From positions 174,950 to 238,949 of the forward strand of contig CAJQUW010005335.1 of assembly GCA_907163375.1 (NCBI GenBank): a DNA stretch of 64,000 bases. Direction: 5' to 3'. Source of the stretch: Prostheceraeus crozeri. Its lineage: Eukaryota; Platyhelminthes; Polycladida; Euryleptidae. The notes below the pieces were generated by a model. The model was given only the letters and a program-made list of their open reading frames with translations. It did not search any database and was not told the origin of the DNA. Positions within the stretch are counted from its first letter, which is position 1. Every line of letters begins with the position of its first letter. This document shows positions 1-10,659 of this stretch, in pieces. Position numbers and translations under genes: made by a program.

Positions 1-1270
1 CTAGACTTAGAACTCCTTAATTAGAGAAAACACTGACAAGACGAGGAACTAGGTGGAACTCGCCAAACACTCATTTGCGCAATAGTTGCAGATTTACATA
101 ATTCTGTGAAAGTCTACTTTTCGCACTCGCTCTTTGCAGAAGCTCGTGTTGGCGACCGGACTATAACTGGAAAGTCTTTCAAGTGATTATCTTGCATTAA
201 ATTGAATTATTGAAAAGAGTCGATCACAAAACATAAAATTCTACAAATTATCTTGCATTTTCTTCATTGCTACATCTTCATATGTTCAGTTGGTACGTGA
301 TCAAGTTCGATAAGTGGAAAAGCAAGCAAATGTAATTCATTCGCGCCAATTCCAACCTTAAGTCTGTATTAACCGGACAATTGAGAGGTCATTACCGATT
401 TAATTGTTCACTGAATTTTCCAAACGATCGCAAGTAAGGATAAGTCGATTCAAGTTTCAAATGACAATCTACCTAATACCATCTTAATATCTCGCGTAAA
501 CGTGTTCTCTTTGATGAAAAGACGAAAGCATTTAAAAGGTCGTGACAAGATACTCTTGTAAATTGCATTAGAGAATTGATAAGTGCTTACATTTGCAATT
601 AATGATTCTTCCGTTTATCAGGATTAAATAGACTTTTTGTGAATTGTGACATTTAGTGCTGCAAGCAACTGTTGTCTGAAATTATTAAACAAGGCAAATC
701 GAAAGGATCAGAGCTGATACTACTTCGTTCTATTATGTCAATAATACGTGACTGTCTGTGCATCGTCATGTCCCACGATTTTTCATTAGATATGATTATG
801 AAAAATCTGCGTGAAAAGCATCTTGAAATCTTAAAAACTATCACCAATTCTCTTCTGGTCCACTTGATGAGATACTTGCTGTTCTTCGGACATCAAGTTT
901 TTGGTTTAAATGAAGTGTGATGTAGATGAAGCCAATTTTACGGGTAAATAGATGACTTTACGATGAATCTATTCACGGTGAAGGAGATTTTTTATCGCTT
1001 TTTCGTTTGTCTATATCGATAATGGAAAAAGCTCACAATGGGAAACCTCTAATAATACCAGAGAGGAATGACACTAAAATTATACATCAATCTTCTAGAA
1101 AAAGTTTAATGAATTGTTTCAATGCAACTTTTTAAAAATGCATGTGTAGTACTGTTTTAAAATAGACGTTTCCAATAAATTTACAGAAAGCTTTCAGAAA
1201 AGTAAACTCGCATCTTAGTCCTCTAATTACTGTGTTATCGCTTTCTCCAATACTTCTCTTCTTCATCCAC
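1..1270. other. Non-coding stretch, nothing recognised
   Basis: AT-rich sequence with only short chance ORFs, the longest about 80 codons at 672-920. That ORF has no recognisable motif and starts in ordinary context. I see no repeats, TIRs or RNA gene signals here. Confidence 0.5.
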
Positions 1271-1274
1271 TGGA

Positions 1275-2465
1275 CCAGGAGTTGGAACCGGCATAGTTTT
1301 TGGCGGCCTGTGTATTCAAAACCGGTCGGTCGGTGGGCGGCTTGCTATAAACCGACCGGTCGAGATTGGACGGTGGCTCTATCCCGGTTGGTTAAGGCTT
1401 TGATCGTCAGACATTGTTTGGTCAACTTATGCTATCAGACATTATTCAATTTCCACATAGCATGCATGAATGTTAGCCCTAGGTCGGTACTCCTTCCAAG
1501 CGATTACAATACAATATTACACAATTCAGTTAGTCACACTTGATATCATGTTTTGTGTGATGAGCAGTAATACTCGTTGCAGTTGTAGCAGGCCTACTTT
1601 ATAATTTATGAATATGTTATTAACGGCAGTTTCAAAGTCAATCAAACACAAACAAGTTGAAAACAGATAATGAAAATAATGACCCAAACGGGCATTGATG
1701 TCATCTTGATGCAACAATAATATATGCGTTTATCTATATCTTGCCGCCTCCACAAGAAAGCTTTCAGCGGTCGACTAATTCTAAGTACCAATATAATAAA
1801 AGATTTTATAGCGAAAAGTTCCGAGATGAACAATTTGATAACTGACTGTGTTGATGTTACGAAATGCTTTGTCTGTGACATGCTAACTTGATTTAAAGTG
1901 ATTCATTGGAGTGATTTACTTCTTCACTTGTGAGAGCAGCTACTCGCATTTGCTGCACTAACGTGCAGTTAGCTAATCAAGCAAATGTTGGGGTAGTAGA
2001 CCATCAGGTTGCATGGAAATCCATTGCTCATTGCATCTCTAAGCCCACCTTGTTGCATAAACTATCCCATGTAGTGAAATTATTCAAGATCTGGAATAAT
2101 TTTATAAAAGATAATTTGAGGAATACACAATGCTTCCAAAATTGATACAGGCTAGAATATATGATTCTGGAAACTTTATTTGAGATCAAGTAGGGTTTGA
2201 ACTGCATGTATAAGTTGTCGGCAATCACTTTTTTGACTGTTAAAAGAGCAGTTCGCAATATTTATATCACAAGGCATACATGTAGATACTCTCAAATTAT
2301 GTTACATTTACATGTTCTTAATGTTGTAATGATTGACAAAGCAATTCATTTTAGACTGAATGTTGTCAGCGGTCGACATGGGTCTAATTAAATTAAGCGA
2401 CCGGCCGGTATTCAAAATTTGCGGCCGGCGTTACTACAACCTGCCGGCCGGTTACAGACTGCAGT
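1275..2465. mobile_element. Candidate non-autonomous DNA element with CCGGCCGG-rich ends
   Basis: Both ends of this roughly 1.2-kb block are sharply GC-rich in an AT-rich setting. They carry reiterated palindromic words: ACCGGTCGGTCGG and CCGACCGGTCG at 1318-1365, and GACCGGCCGG, GCGGCCGGCG and GCCGGCCGG at 2400-2455. The word GTATTCAAAA occurs next to the palindromes at both ends. The interior is AT-rich and has no transposase. Palindromic subterminal repeats of this kind are typical of hAT-like MITEs. I could not find a clean target-site duplication, so the exact ends are uncertain. The right half (about 2075-2400) is shared with a second locus at 27665-27995. Confidence 0.4.
2075..2400 (+). 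repeat. Dispersed repeat, copy A (partner at 27665-27995)
   Basis: Two blocks match the second copy in order and spacing. One runs from ATTATTCAAGAT to AGTAGGGTTTGA (about 2078-2200). The other starts at CAGCGGTCGACAT (about 2369) and continues through CTAATTAAATTAAGC. The gap between blocks is similar in both copies (roughly 180 bp). Identity by eye is around 70 percent, so this is an old family. Confidence 0.5.
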
Positions 2466-3580
2466 CAAAGCAGTGACATTTGGCAGTGACCGACAACCAA
2501 TTTTGGAATATTTATAGGTACTATAGGGCGAAGTATTACAACTCGCTTACTACTTTTTTCAATCAGATTTTGACGCAAATCTGAGGATGATGAGAGCTAA
2601 ATACCCAATGATGTAGAAGAATATTTGATATTAGAGGAAAACACTATTTTATCCAAAAATGAAGAATGTTACAACGTTTTCTCAAACTGATTGAACCTAA
2701 CTCGATTTGCTTTCATTTCAAATGATGGCAGGCTATAGAAGCCAGCAGACTGGATGAAAAAACGGCGGTCAGCTGGTAGAAAAAGTTGGACTGACTTGTC
2801 GTTTGCAAGAAACCCCTAAAGATGTCCTTTCTGTTCTTTTTACCTGCTTTGTTACGAGTAAAGCTCTGGATAATTACATACGTCAATCCTAGGTGTACTA
2901 ATACAAAATGCGATTGCGCTTACAGTTAATTAATTTATACAGTTAATTTACAGTTATGATATCACTCTGTATTTCTCCTCCTAGAGACCAGGAAAATGAC
3001 TGGTGCACAGTATATCTGGTATAGGACCTCTGGATCAGGAAAATGCATCTGGCAAGGCGATCTAGAATGTCTGAAGATTAAGTTGTTTTTGCATACTAGT
3101 GCTGACACATTCCGAAAGACATTTGCCGTCTTTTTATAGACCCACATGCCGTTGTTTGGTTTATTTCGATCAGCATTGAGTGCCGGTATGTAAGCATAAA
3201 AATGTAATGAATGGGGTCAAACCACGAGTTGGTTGCACCGAAGTAAAATTTCAAATCACTTTCAGACGAATTATGCCGATGACCGTGATATAATATACAT
3301 GTATAGTCTAAAGTTCAGACGTATGCTAGCTAAAGATCTGAAATATGTTTGCATAGAATGATGACAAAGGGTGGTCTAAAAACTATTATATAGGTTTCAA
3401 TTATGCCCCTATTTTATGAGCTGTGTGCTTCAATGCATTTTGTACATGAAAATGTCAATATTAAGTTGAAAAATCGTTTGAGATGCTAGGAGATTTCACA
3501 TTAGTCAATGTATCTGAAAGACAACTTTCTGTCAACGTTAATTATGACTCTTTAGAAAATATTGAATTTCTGTATTAGAA
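2466..3580. other. Non-coding stretch, nothing recognised
   Basis: No ORF of note, no clear repeats. The minus ORF at 2962-3147 has no recognisable domain and is taken as chance. Confidence 0.45.
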
Positions 3581-3761
3581 TGTCGCGAGCGTTACCTAAA
3601 ATATAGAGTAAGTTTTTTCCCTCGGAGCCAAGAATGATTAGCCATTTTATACTACCAAAGATCATCGACTTTCCATGAATGCTGATCAGTGTGATAATCA
3701 ACAAAGTTATTCTAAGTCTACTTCCTGGTCAATCAATTTAATGTCTGTCGCGAGCGTTACC
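3581..3761 (+). repeat. Pair of conserved 16-bp boxes TGTCGCGAGCGTTACC
   Basis: The word TGTCGCGAGCGTTACC is present exactly at 3581-3596 and again at 3746-3761, 165 bp apart. The sequence between and around the boxes is AT-rich and does not align between copies by eye. The same box recurs four times at 14790-15189. A GC-rich 16-mer with three CpGs repeated exactly in such DNA is not expected by chance. It could be the conserved part of a decayed satellite or a protein-binding site inside a MITE family. Confidence 0.75.
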
Positions 3762-3996
3762 ATCACATGTACTAGCGACTTTAATTTCGATCTCGAGAAT
3801 CAATATTCATGAAATACCGATATCTCGAGATCTCCAATTCGATATTACAAGTAGGCCTATATCAGATCTGACCAATTAATCAGGAAGTGTAATTAATTAC
3901 AGACAACTGCAATTTACTGTACAGCAGTCTAATTGCTGGCATAATTGCAATTATCTAGTTTTATTTTTTATTGAAATTAAGATAGCAGTACCAATG

Positions 3997-4112
3997 GACT
4001 ATATTAGTGGGGGTGATAACTCTAAAACCGTGCAAATTGAGGGTAGAGGGCCAGATTCTTGCCTATATCTTAATTTTCATCCTGTGAACAATTCCTGATA
4101 TGTATCTCTTTC
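3997..4112 (+). repeat. Dispersed repeat, inverted partner at 14202-14323
   Basis: The block running from GACTATATTAGTGGGGGTG through CCGTGCAAATTGAGGGTAGAG to GATATGTATCTCTTT is found again in reverse orientation about 10.2 kb downstream. Conserved words include ACCGTGCAAAT, GAGGGTAGAGG and GATATGTATCTCTTT. It is non-coding and probably part of a transposon-derived family. Confidence 0.6.
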
Positions 4113-4295
4113 TGAATTTCTGCATTTACTTCTCCCTGAAATACATTACACCAATGGGATTTCGCACAGACTTTAATGACTAAAAATAATTCTAGTGTTT
4201 AAATGCGGAAGCAAGGGTGGATGTTTCGTCATAGTTACGCAGTACACAAGTATTTCAAAATTTACCAGCTGAAAATAGTAGTGGCAAAAATCTAT

Positions 4296-4670
4296 GGCAA
4301 TGGCTATGACGTCGGCTGAACCGGTACAAGTTTGGTCTCCTGGCTATTACACCGGCTGATCCATTACAATATTCTTCTATCTATATTATCACGCATCGTA
4401 TTTCTCAGCTATATCAGATAACAGAATCATTCAATGTAACAAGAAAAAGGTCTTTGTATCAGAAAGTGACTAGGCTCGCCTCTTTGTCTTTCATCGCCTT
4501 ACATAGTTTTGCTTCACTTTCTAATTTTTTGAGAAATTTAGTGGTTTCTGAAAAGAACTAAATAGATTTCTAGGCGACAAACGACTAATATAACAAAATC
4601 TCAATTTTCAAGTGCTTTATTTGCTGTTGATAATTTTATCTTTTTTTTATTTGAGGCAATCAGCATTACC
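4296..4670 (+). mobile_element. MITE copy, degraded (partner at 12814-13220)
   Basis: It begins GGCAATGGCTAT and ends CAGCATTACC, matching the ends of the better preserved copy at 12814-13220. Shared interior words include GGCTATTACAC, CATTCAATGT and TTTCTGAGAAATTTAGT-like text. It has no coding capacity. The terminal inverted repeats are mutated, so this copy is older. Confidence 0.5.
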
Positions 4671-4761
4671 TGGGGCTCGTTTCATCAAATAAATTAGTGC
4701 TCTATCTCAGTATGGAAAATGTTTTGCGTTTCATAAAATAAATTTAAAGCAGTGATTTAAA

Positions 4762-4867
4762 CAGTCGAAATTCGCAGCGCTTCACAAAACCGCATATTAA
4801 GCAGTGATTTATATAAGTCCCACACTGCTTAATATATGACTTTGTGAAACGCTGTTAATTTCGACTG
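4762..4867. repeat. Foldback hairpin, 45-bp imperfect arms
   Basis: Arm 4762-4806 (starting CAGTCGAAATT, ending TTAAGCAGTG) is the imperfect reverse complement of 4823-4867, with a 16-nt loop and roughly seven mismatches. Outer arms continue weakly: TGCTCTAT near 4690 pairs with ATAGAGCA near 4882. The left flank reads GGGGCTCGTTTCATCAAA, a type of terminus common in invertebrate foldback MITEs. No coding content. Confidence 0.65.
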
Positions 4868-4939
4868 CCTAATCAGTATTATAGAGCAGTCTGCAGAGTC
4901 TTCACAAAGAAGTATCAGCAGTGGTCGAAATTTGAAAAT

Positions 4940-5477
4940 ATGGAAATTCACTGATAGAAATGTGAAAATTTTTATCACAAGATGTGAATGATCGTCGAGA
5001 AAGTTATGGAAACTTAAAATATCGGAGAAATTACTGCAAATATAACTTCAAAATAGAAAAATGGCTTTTGATTTTCAATTCTATTGTCAGTAGTAAACTA
5101 TTTGTGAGAAGGGCACATTTGCAAGCTATCTTTTGAAAATTTCTTCATTTGAAAAGTGGCAATGCTGTGAATAAGAAACGTCCGGAAACAACAAAATTAT
5201 AGTGGATTGATTTGAAGGTTTCAGTTTCTTTCGCGTAATGAGTTATGGAAGAATTTCGTCATTCAAAGTAATGTCATGAAATCATTTCAATATTAGAAGA
5301 CCTTGAGATATTGATACATCGACAACAGCTAGCAAAAGACATGTAGATTCTCAAATACTCTCTAAATTTGTAGTCGCACAATTGACTGCCGGAAACATTT
5401 TCCACTCATGATTTTTTTACCACCTAAATAAATGCAGCCATCCGAGAGTCTAAAGCAAAACGAATCTCATGCGCTTT
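4940..5477. other. Non-coding stretch, nothing recognised
   Basis: AT-rich, no ORF, repeat or hairpin stands out. Confidence 0.45.
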
Positions 5478-6690
5478 AATCGAATTTCAAATCTTCAAAA
5501 ACAAAGGTAGTCACAACTCACATTTTTCATTGCCGAAAATTCTGTAGAGCTACAGCAATGCTCCACGGTACCTCTATCACCTTCACATCAAGTTTCATCA
5601 AAATCCAAACAGTTCCCTGTCCTGCAGAGAATTTATAAGCTAAAAAATAACAGCCTGCGCAACTGATTTTCAAATTTTCAAAAACACAGCTAGTCACAAC
5701 TACTGTTCCTCGATGCAGACAATTCCGTAGAGCTACACCAACGTTCTATGGCATCTCACTCACATTTGAGTCAATTTTCATCAAAAGCCATGCATTGCTT
5801 TGTCCTACAGGGCCTACATAAGATGACCTCTTCAATCGAATTTCAAATCTTCAAAAACAAAGGTAGTCACAACTCACATTTTTCATTGCCGAAAATTCTG
5901 TAGAGCTACAGCAATGCTCCATGGTACCTCTATCACCTTCACATCAAGTTTCATCAAAATCCAAACAGTGCCCTGTCCTGCAGAGAATTTATAAGCTAAA
6001 AATAACAGCCTGCGCAACTGATTTTCAAATTTTCAAAAACACAGCTAGTCACAACTACTGTTCCTCGATGCAGACAATTCCGTAGAGCTACACCAACGTT
6101 CTATGGCATCTCACTCACATTTGAGTCAATTTTCATCAAAAGCCATGCATTGCTTTGTCCTACAGGGCCTACACAAGATGACCTCTTCAATCGAATTTCA
6201 AATCTTCAAAAACAAAGGTAGTCACAACTCACATTTTTCATTGCCGAAAATTCTGTAGAGCTACAGCAATGCTCCATGGTACCTCTATCACCTTCACATC
6301 AAGTTTCATCAAAATCCAAACAGTGCCCTGTCCTGCAGAGAATTTATAAGCTAAAAATAACAGCCTGCGCAACTGATTTTCAAATTTTCAAAAACACAGC
6401 TAGTCACAACTACTGTTCCTCGATGCAGACAATTCCGTAGAGCTACACCAACGTTCTATGGCATCTCACTCACATTTGAGTCAATTTTCATCAAAAGCCA
6501 TGCATTGCTTTGTCCTACAGGGCCTACACAAGATGACCTCTTCAATCGAATTTCAAATCTTCAAAAACAAAGGTAGTCACAGCTCACATTTTTCATTGCC
6601 GAAAATTCTGTAAAACTTCACCAACGTTCTATGGCATCTCGATCATATTTACATCACGTCTCGTTGAAATGGCCTACTGATTGAAAGTCT
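5478..6690 (+). repeat. Satellite array, 355-bp unit built of two 178-bp halves
   Basis: The marker AATCGAATTTCAAATCTTC recurs at 5478, 5834, 6189 and 6544, giving periods of 356, 355 and 355 bp. Copies are nearly identical. Each unit contains two diverged halves of about 178 bp, both with the frame CAAA-T-TTCAAAAACA, TAGTCACAACT, GTAGAGCTACA and TTCATCAAAA. The last copy breaks off and passes into a half-unit-like hybrid near 6620-6690. This is a dimeric higher-order satellite with about 3.3 copies in view. Confidence 0.9.
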
Positions 6691-6803
6691 GCCGTTTTCA
6701 GACACACTGCCTGCCACAACTCCTTCGCATCTTTGCGGACTTTTTCTGCTGCATGATATGCATTCTGTAGTGAGGTCAGATGCGACCACCCGTTTTTGTT
6801 GAG

Positions 6804-6870
6804 TGGGACCCACTACGTAGGGGAGGAAGGATAATTTTTTTATACTTCCTCCTGTACGTAGTGGGTCCCA
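6804..6870. repeat. Hairpin with 30-bp arms, 7-nt loop
   Basis: The arm 6804-6833 (TGGGACCCACTACGTA...) pairs with 6841-6870 (...TACGTAGTGGGTCCCA) with 27 of 30 positions matching. The 7-nt loop is ATTTTTT. The palindromic half-site GACCCACTACGTA is the most conserved part. It lies just after the satellite array and could be the core of a foldback element or a recently formed inverted duplication. Confidence 0.8.
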
Positions 6871-7300
6871 TTTAATTTCCCATTGTATTTCCGAAAATTC
6901 AAATTGTTGAAAATAATCAAAATAAGTTTTAGTCTTGTGATGTAATTCTACAAAAAAGAGCACCAACATGGCACCGGAACCTATGAAAAATGACATCAGG
7001 AAAAGAGCAAAAATGTTTGGAAGATGCCAAGAAGACTTCATTCAGAATAGTGCTCACTGAAAACTAGGTTTTCTACATAGTTGTGCGATCTTTAATAGTA
7101 CATTTTCCCAAAGCCACCCTCTAAAACCATACTCTCCAAAAATGAGTTTCATACCGTGTTATACACGAGCTTGCACAGTAGAGTTAGCAAAAAAGTATTT
7201 CAATCCGTCTGTTTAAATAATACACTATCAATTCAGTTTTCAGCATGCCTCATCGTTGAAAAAAAAGATACACAGCACCTTTAAAACGTCAAGAAAAACA
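6871..7300. other. Non-coding spacer between arrays
   Basis: The minus-strand ORF at 6649-7041 spans the hairpin and the satellite edge, so it is treated as chance despite a hydrophobic N-terminus. Nothing else recognised. Confidence 0.45.
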
Positions 7301-8790
7301 TGAGTGATTCTGGCTCAATTGCAAGCAAAGCCTGCCCACACTTTCACATGACGATTCTCGAAGCGGCACTACAAAAACGGCAACCAACCGGTGACTCTGA
7401 CAAGAAAAACAATTCATGCAATCATGGAATGTTTTCTGTCAATGTTTGTGTCGTGCAATCATCGAACCAATTTTGAAACTTTTACATATTGTCTTCGTAA
7501 CACAGCTTCATGACGTCAGCAAGACATTTGTTACCCTAGCTGAATTGCAACCAAAGTCTGTCCACACCTTCTTATGATAATACTCGATAGGGTGCTACAA
7601 CGCAACAAGCAACGGACAGCAAGGACCTGTGAAACAACTCATGCAATCATCGGACTTTTCCATCATCTCTCGAATTTCACGTCATTTTCTTCGCAACATG
7701 ATTTCACATTGTCAAGAAAAACATTAGTGATTCCGCTTCAATTGCAACCAAAATCTGTTCATACCCTCTCATAATAATACTCGATAGGGTGCTACAACGC
7801 AACAAGCAACGGACAGCAATGACCTGAGAAACAACTCATGCAATCATCTTAATTTTCCATCATCTCTCGAATTTCACGTCATTTTCTTCGCAACATGACT
7901 TCACATCGTCAAGAAAAACCTTGATGATTCTGTCTCAGTTGCAACCAATCTGTCCACACCTTCTTATCACCATTCTCTGCAAACTTTGACTTTGCAAACC
8001 AACATCCAACCGGCGACTCTGACCTGAGAAGCAATTCATGCAATCATCGGAATTTTCCATCATCTCTCGAATTTTTTTCACGTCGTTTTCTTCGCATCAG
8101 GAATGCAACTTCATGGTTTCAGTAAAACATTAGTGATTCCGCTTCAATTGCAACCAATCTGTCCACACCTTCTTATCACCATTCTCTAAACGACTTTGCA
8201 AACCAACATCCAACCGGCAACTCTGACCTGAGAAACAACTTATGCAATCATTGGAATTTTCCATCATCTCTCGAATTTTTTTTCACGTCGTTTTCTTCGC
8301 ATCAGGAATGCAACTTCATGGTTTCAGTAAAACATTAGTGATTCCGCTTCTTTTGCAACCAATCTGTCCACACCTTCTTATCACCATTCTCTAAACGACT
8401 TTGCAAACCAACATCCAACCGGCAACTCTGACCTGAGAAACAAATCATGCAATCATTGGAATTTTCCATCATCTCTCGAATTTCACGTCGTTTTCTTCGC
8501 ATCATTACTTCACATTGTCAAGAAAAACCTTGATGATTCTGGCTCAGTTGCAAACAATCTGTACACACCTTCTCATGATAATACTCCACAGGGTGCAACA
8601 ACGTAACACGCAGCAGACAGCAATGACCTGAGAAACAACTCATGCAATCATCGGAATTTTCCATCATCTCTCGAAATTAACGTCATTTTCTTTGCAACAC
8701 AACTTCACAACGTCGGCAAAACATAAATGATCCTGCTTCACTTGCAACCAAAATAGGTCCACACCTTCTCATGATCATTCTTAGGAGCAC
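7300..8790 (+). repeat. Tandem array of eight units of about 195-226 bp
   Basis: The marker TTGCAA(C/G)C...CTG(T/C)CCACAC starts at 7319, 7545, 7742, 7939, 8148, 8353, 8548 and 8742, giving periods 226, 197, 197, 209, 205, 195 and 194. Other shared words are CATCATCTCTCGAATTTCACGTC, here split by T-tract length differences, AACTCATGCAATCAT and CAACATCCAACCGGC. Units at 7939-8550 form a closer subgroup sharing TTATCACCATTCTCT. The array decays at both ends. Confidence 0.88.
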
Positions 8791-9115
8791 GCCCGTTATC
8801 TACATTCATATACTGGAGCCCGACCGATGACAAAAATTGGACGCTCGAAGGACACCCGTAGTCTGAATTCATGCACTCACGCACTCTACTCCGGTTGTCT
8901 AAATTCTTGCCTTGGACACCTGATTCAGACATCGGGCGTGTTCAGGCGCACAAATGTATACCTTCAGTGTGCTCCGGCGTATGAATTTAGACATCGGGTG
9001 CGCTCAGTCGTGTGAATTCTGAACTCGAGCGGGTGTACTTGTGCGTGCTCGGTCGCATGAATCTAGACCGCGGCGGGCTTGCTCGTGCTTGTGAATCTAG
9101 GCCTCGGGCATTGAT
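8790..9115 (+). repeat. Degenerate GC-rich minisatellite
   Basis: Units of roughly 30-45 bp carry the frame GTGTGAATTCAGACATCGGGCGTGCTC with many variants: ATGAATTTAGACATCGGGTG near 8982, GTGAATTCTGAACTCGAGCG near 9010, ATGAATCTAGACCGCGGCGG near 9057 and GTGAATCTAGGCCTCGGGC near 9090. It follows the 195-bp array directly and is much more GC- and CpG-rich than its surroundings. The ORFs here (8827-9254) follow the repeat and are not genes. Confidence 0.65.
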
Positions 9116-9419
9116 TAGTGTGATCAAACACAGAAAAAGTTATGGGAATGCAAGAAACATACATCAATCCATCATATCTACAAAATCCGAATCGATAGCT
9201 CTGCTCATGACGGTCATCCCACACAATTTCATCTGTATTCACTCAAATATTTAAACTGCGGATATCTCTACAAAGGAAGATTTCTATGAGAGTTGTCACT
9301 ATATATCAATGCACATGTATATTCACACGAATCTGTGGATACTCACCTGATCCAAACCTCTTGATCATCTTTTTCATTGCTCATTTCAATTCGAAATCTC
9401 AGAATTCAAGTGCTACATG

Positions 9420-10440
9420 TCGCCTATTAGTCAGGGAGTTGTGTGGGTAAGCTTAGTTGTGATTGAGGCAGGATCGTCAAAGTTTTGGCCACCGCTGTGA
9501 CTGCCATTTTCAGATGCAGATCCACAATTGAAATGATGGTGTGAGTATAGATCTACACTGTACTGGACCAAGTACTTTATCTCGGAGAAGTGGTTCTCAA
9601 GCTAGAGTTATCCCTTGCTCTTGTGTTTTGAAACGCTACGGAGAATGATACTGAGGTTTTGGGCAACTCCGGTATTGATTGAGTCAGTAGGCCTACTAAC
9701 AAAGTTTTTTGGCTGACAGCGTGAAGATATGATCGAAAACAATTTTTTGTAAAAATGGTGAAAATGTGTGATGATTGCGTGAAATTTTCTCCGGCCAGAT
9801 TTGCCGGTTAACGCTTGTGTTTTGATACTCTGGAGATAAAATTGTGAATGTATGGGGTAAGTTTGGTTTCAATTGAGGCAAATTCGCAAAGTATTCGCTG
9901 TAGATGTAAAGTTGTTCTTGAAAATTATAGTTTTGTAGAATTGGTGAAAACGTGTGATGATAGCATGCAGTGCATGTCAGGCCTGAGTTGTGCTGTTGTC
10001 TTTTGATGTGCTCTGCAGAATGATAGTGATTGGTTGCAGTTGAGACAATACTATCAACGTTTTGACTGACAGTGTAAAGAATTGTGCGAAAAATACAATT
10101 TTTGCAGAATTGGTAAAGGCGTGCGTTGATTGCGCGAGGTGCTTCCCATGGCTGGCTGATGCCAGTTTGGTTCGAATTGAGGCAGCATTGACAAGGCCTT
10201 TGGGTGTCGCTGCACTGCCATTTTCAGATACAGATCCACAACTGAAACTGTAGCCGGAAATGCATCCATCCGACCAAGCACTTTTACTCGTAGAACCGCT
10301 TTTCCGCCCAGAGTTCCCATTTTCCTCTGCATTGTGAAACGCTCTACTGAATGACACTGAGAAGATGTGAGACAAGTTTGATTGTGATTGAGGTATTTCT
10401 GTCTGTGTACACAGACCAGCTATGTTGTTAAAGATATTCT
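9420..10440 (+). repeat. Degenerate tandem array, left part
   Basis: A unit of about 180-200 bp recurs with strong divergence. Markers are GTGATTGAGGCA / AATTGAGGCA (near 9461, 9870, 10174 and 10388), CTGCCATTTTCAGAT(A/G)CAGATCCACAA (near 9502 and 10212), and TTGTAAAATTGGTGAAAA-like text (near 9748, 9935 and 10100). The same unit continues at 12545-12760 beyond the inserted LINE. ORFs at 9977-10375 are within the repeat and are discounted. Confidence 0.65.
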
Positions 10441-10659
10441 TGTCATATTGGTGAAGGCTTGCTTAGAATGCGTGAAGTGAGCTGTATATATATAGGTTGG
10501 TGGTGATTGAAGCAGTATTGACAATTTTTTGCCTGACACAGGAGGTTCATGGTCATCTGTGGGGAAAAATTATTAAAAGTGAACTCCTTTTAGTAGGACG
10601 AACGTTTTCATAAAGTACGGTAGGCAAAATATGCATGCATGCTCATATACAAAGCCAAC

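Noticed and set aside
3581-3761. CENP-B box
   Set aside because: The 16-mer does not match the known CENP-B consensus; only the idea of a conserved box in diverged repeats is similar.
6649-7041. Membrane protein gene on the minus strand
   Set aside because: The ORF crosses a 67-bp hairpin and the edge of a satellite array; hydrophobic start is explained by T-rich sequence.
7300-8790. CRISPR array
   Set aside because: Units are about 200 bp and repeat over their full length, without short constant repeats separated by unique spacers; genome is eukaryotic.
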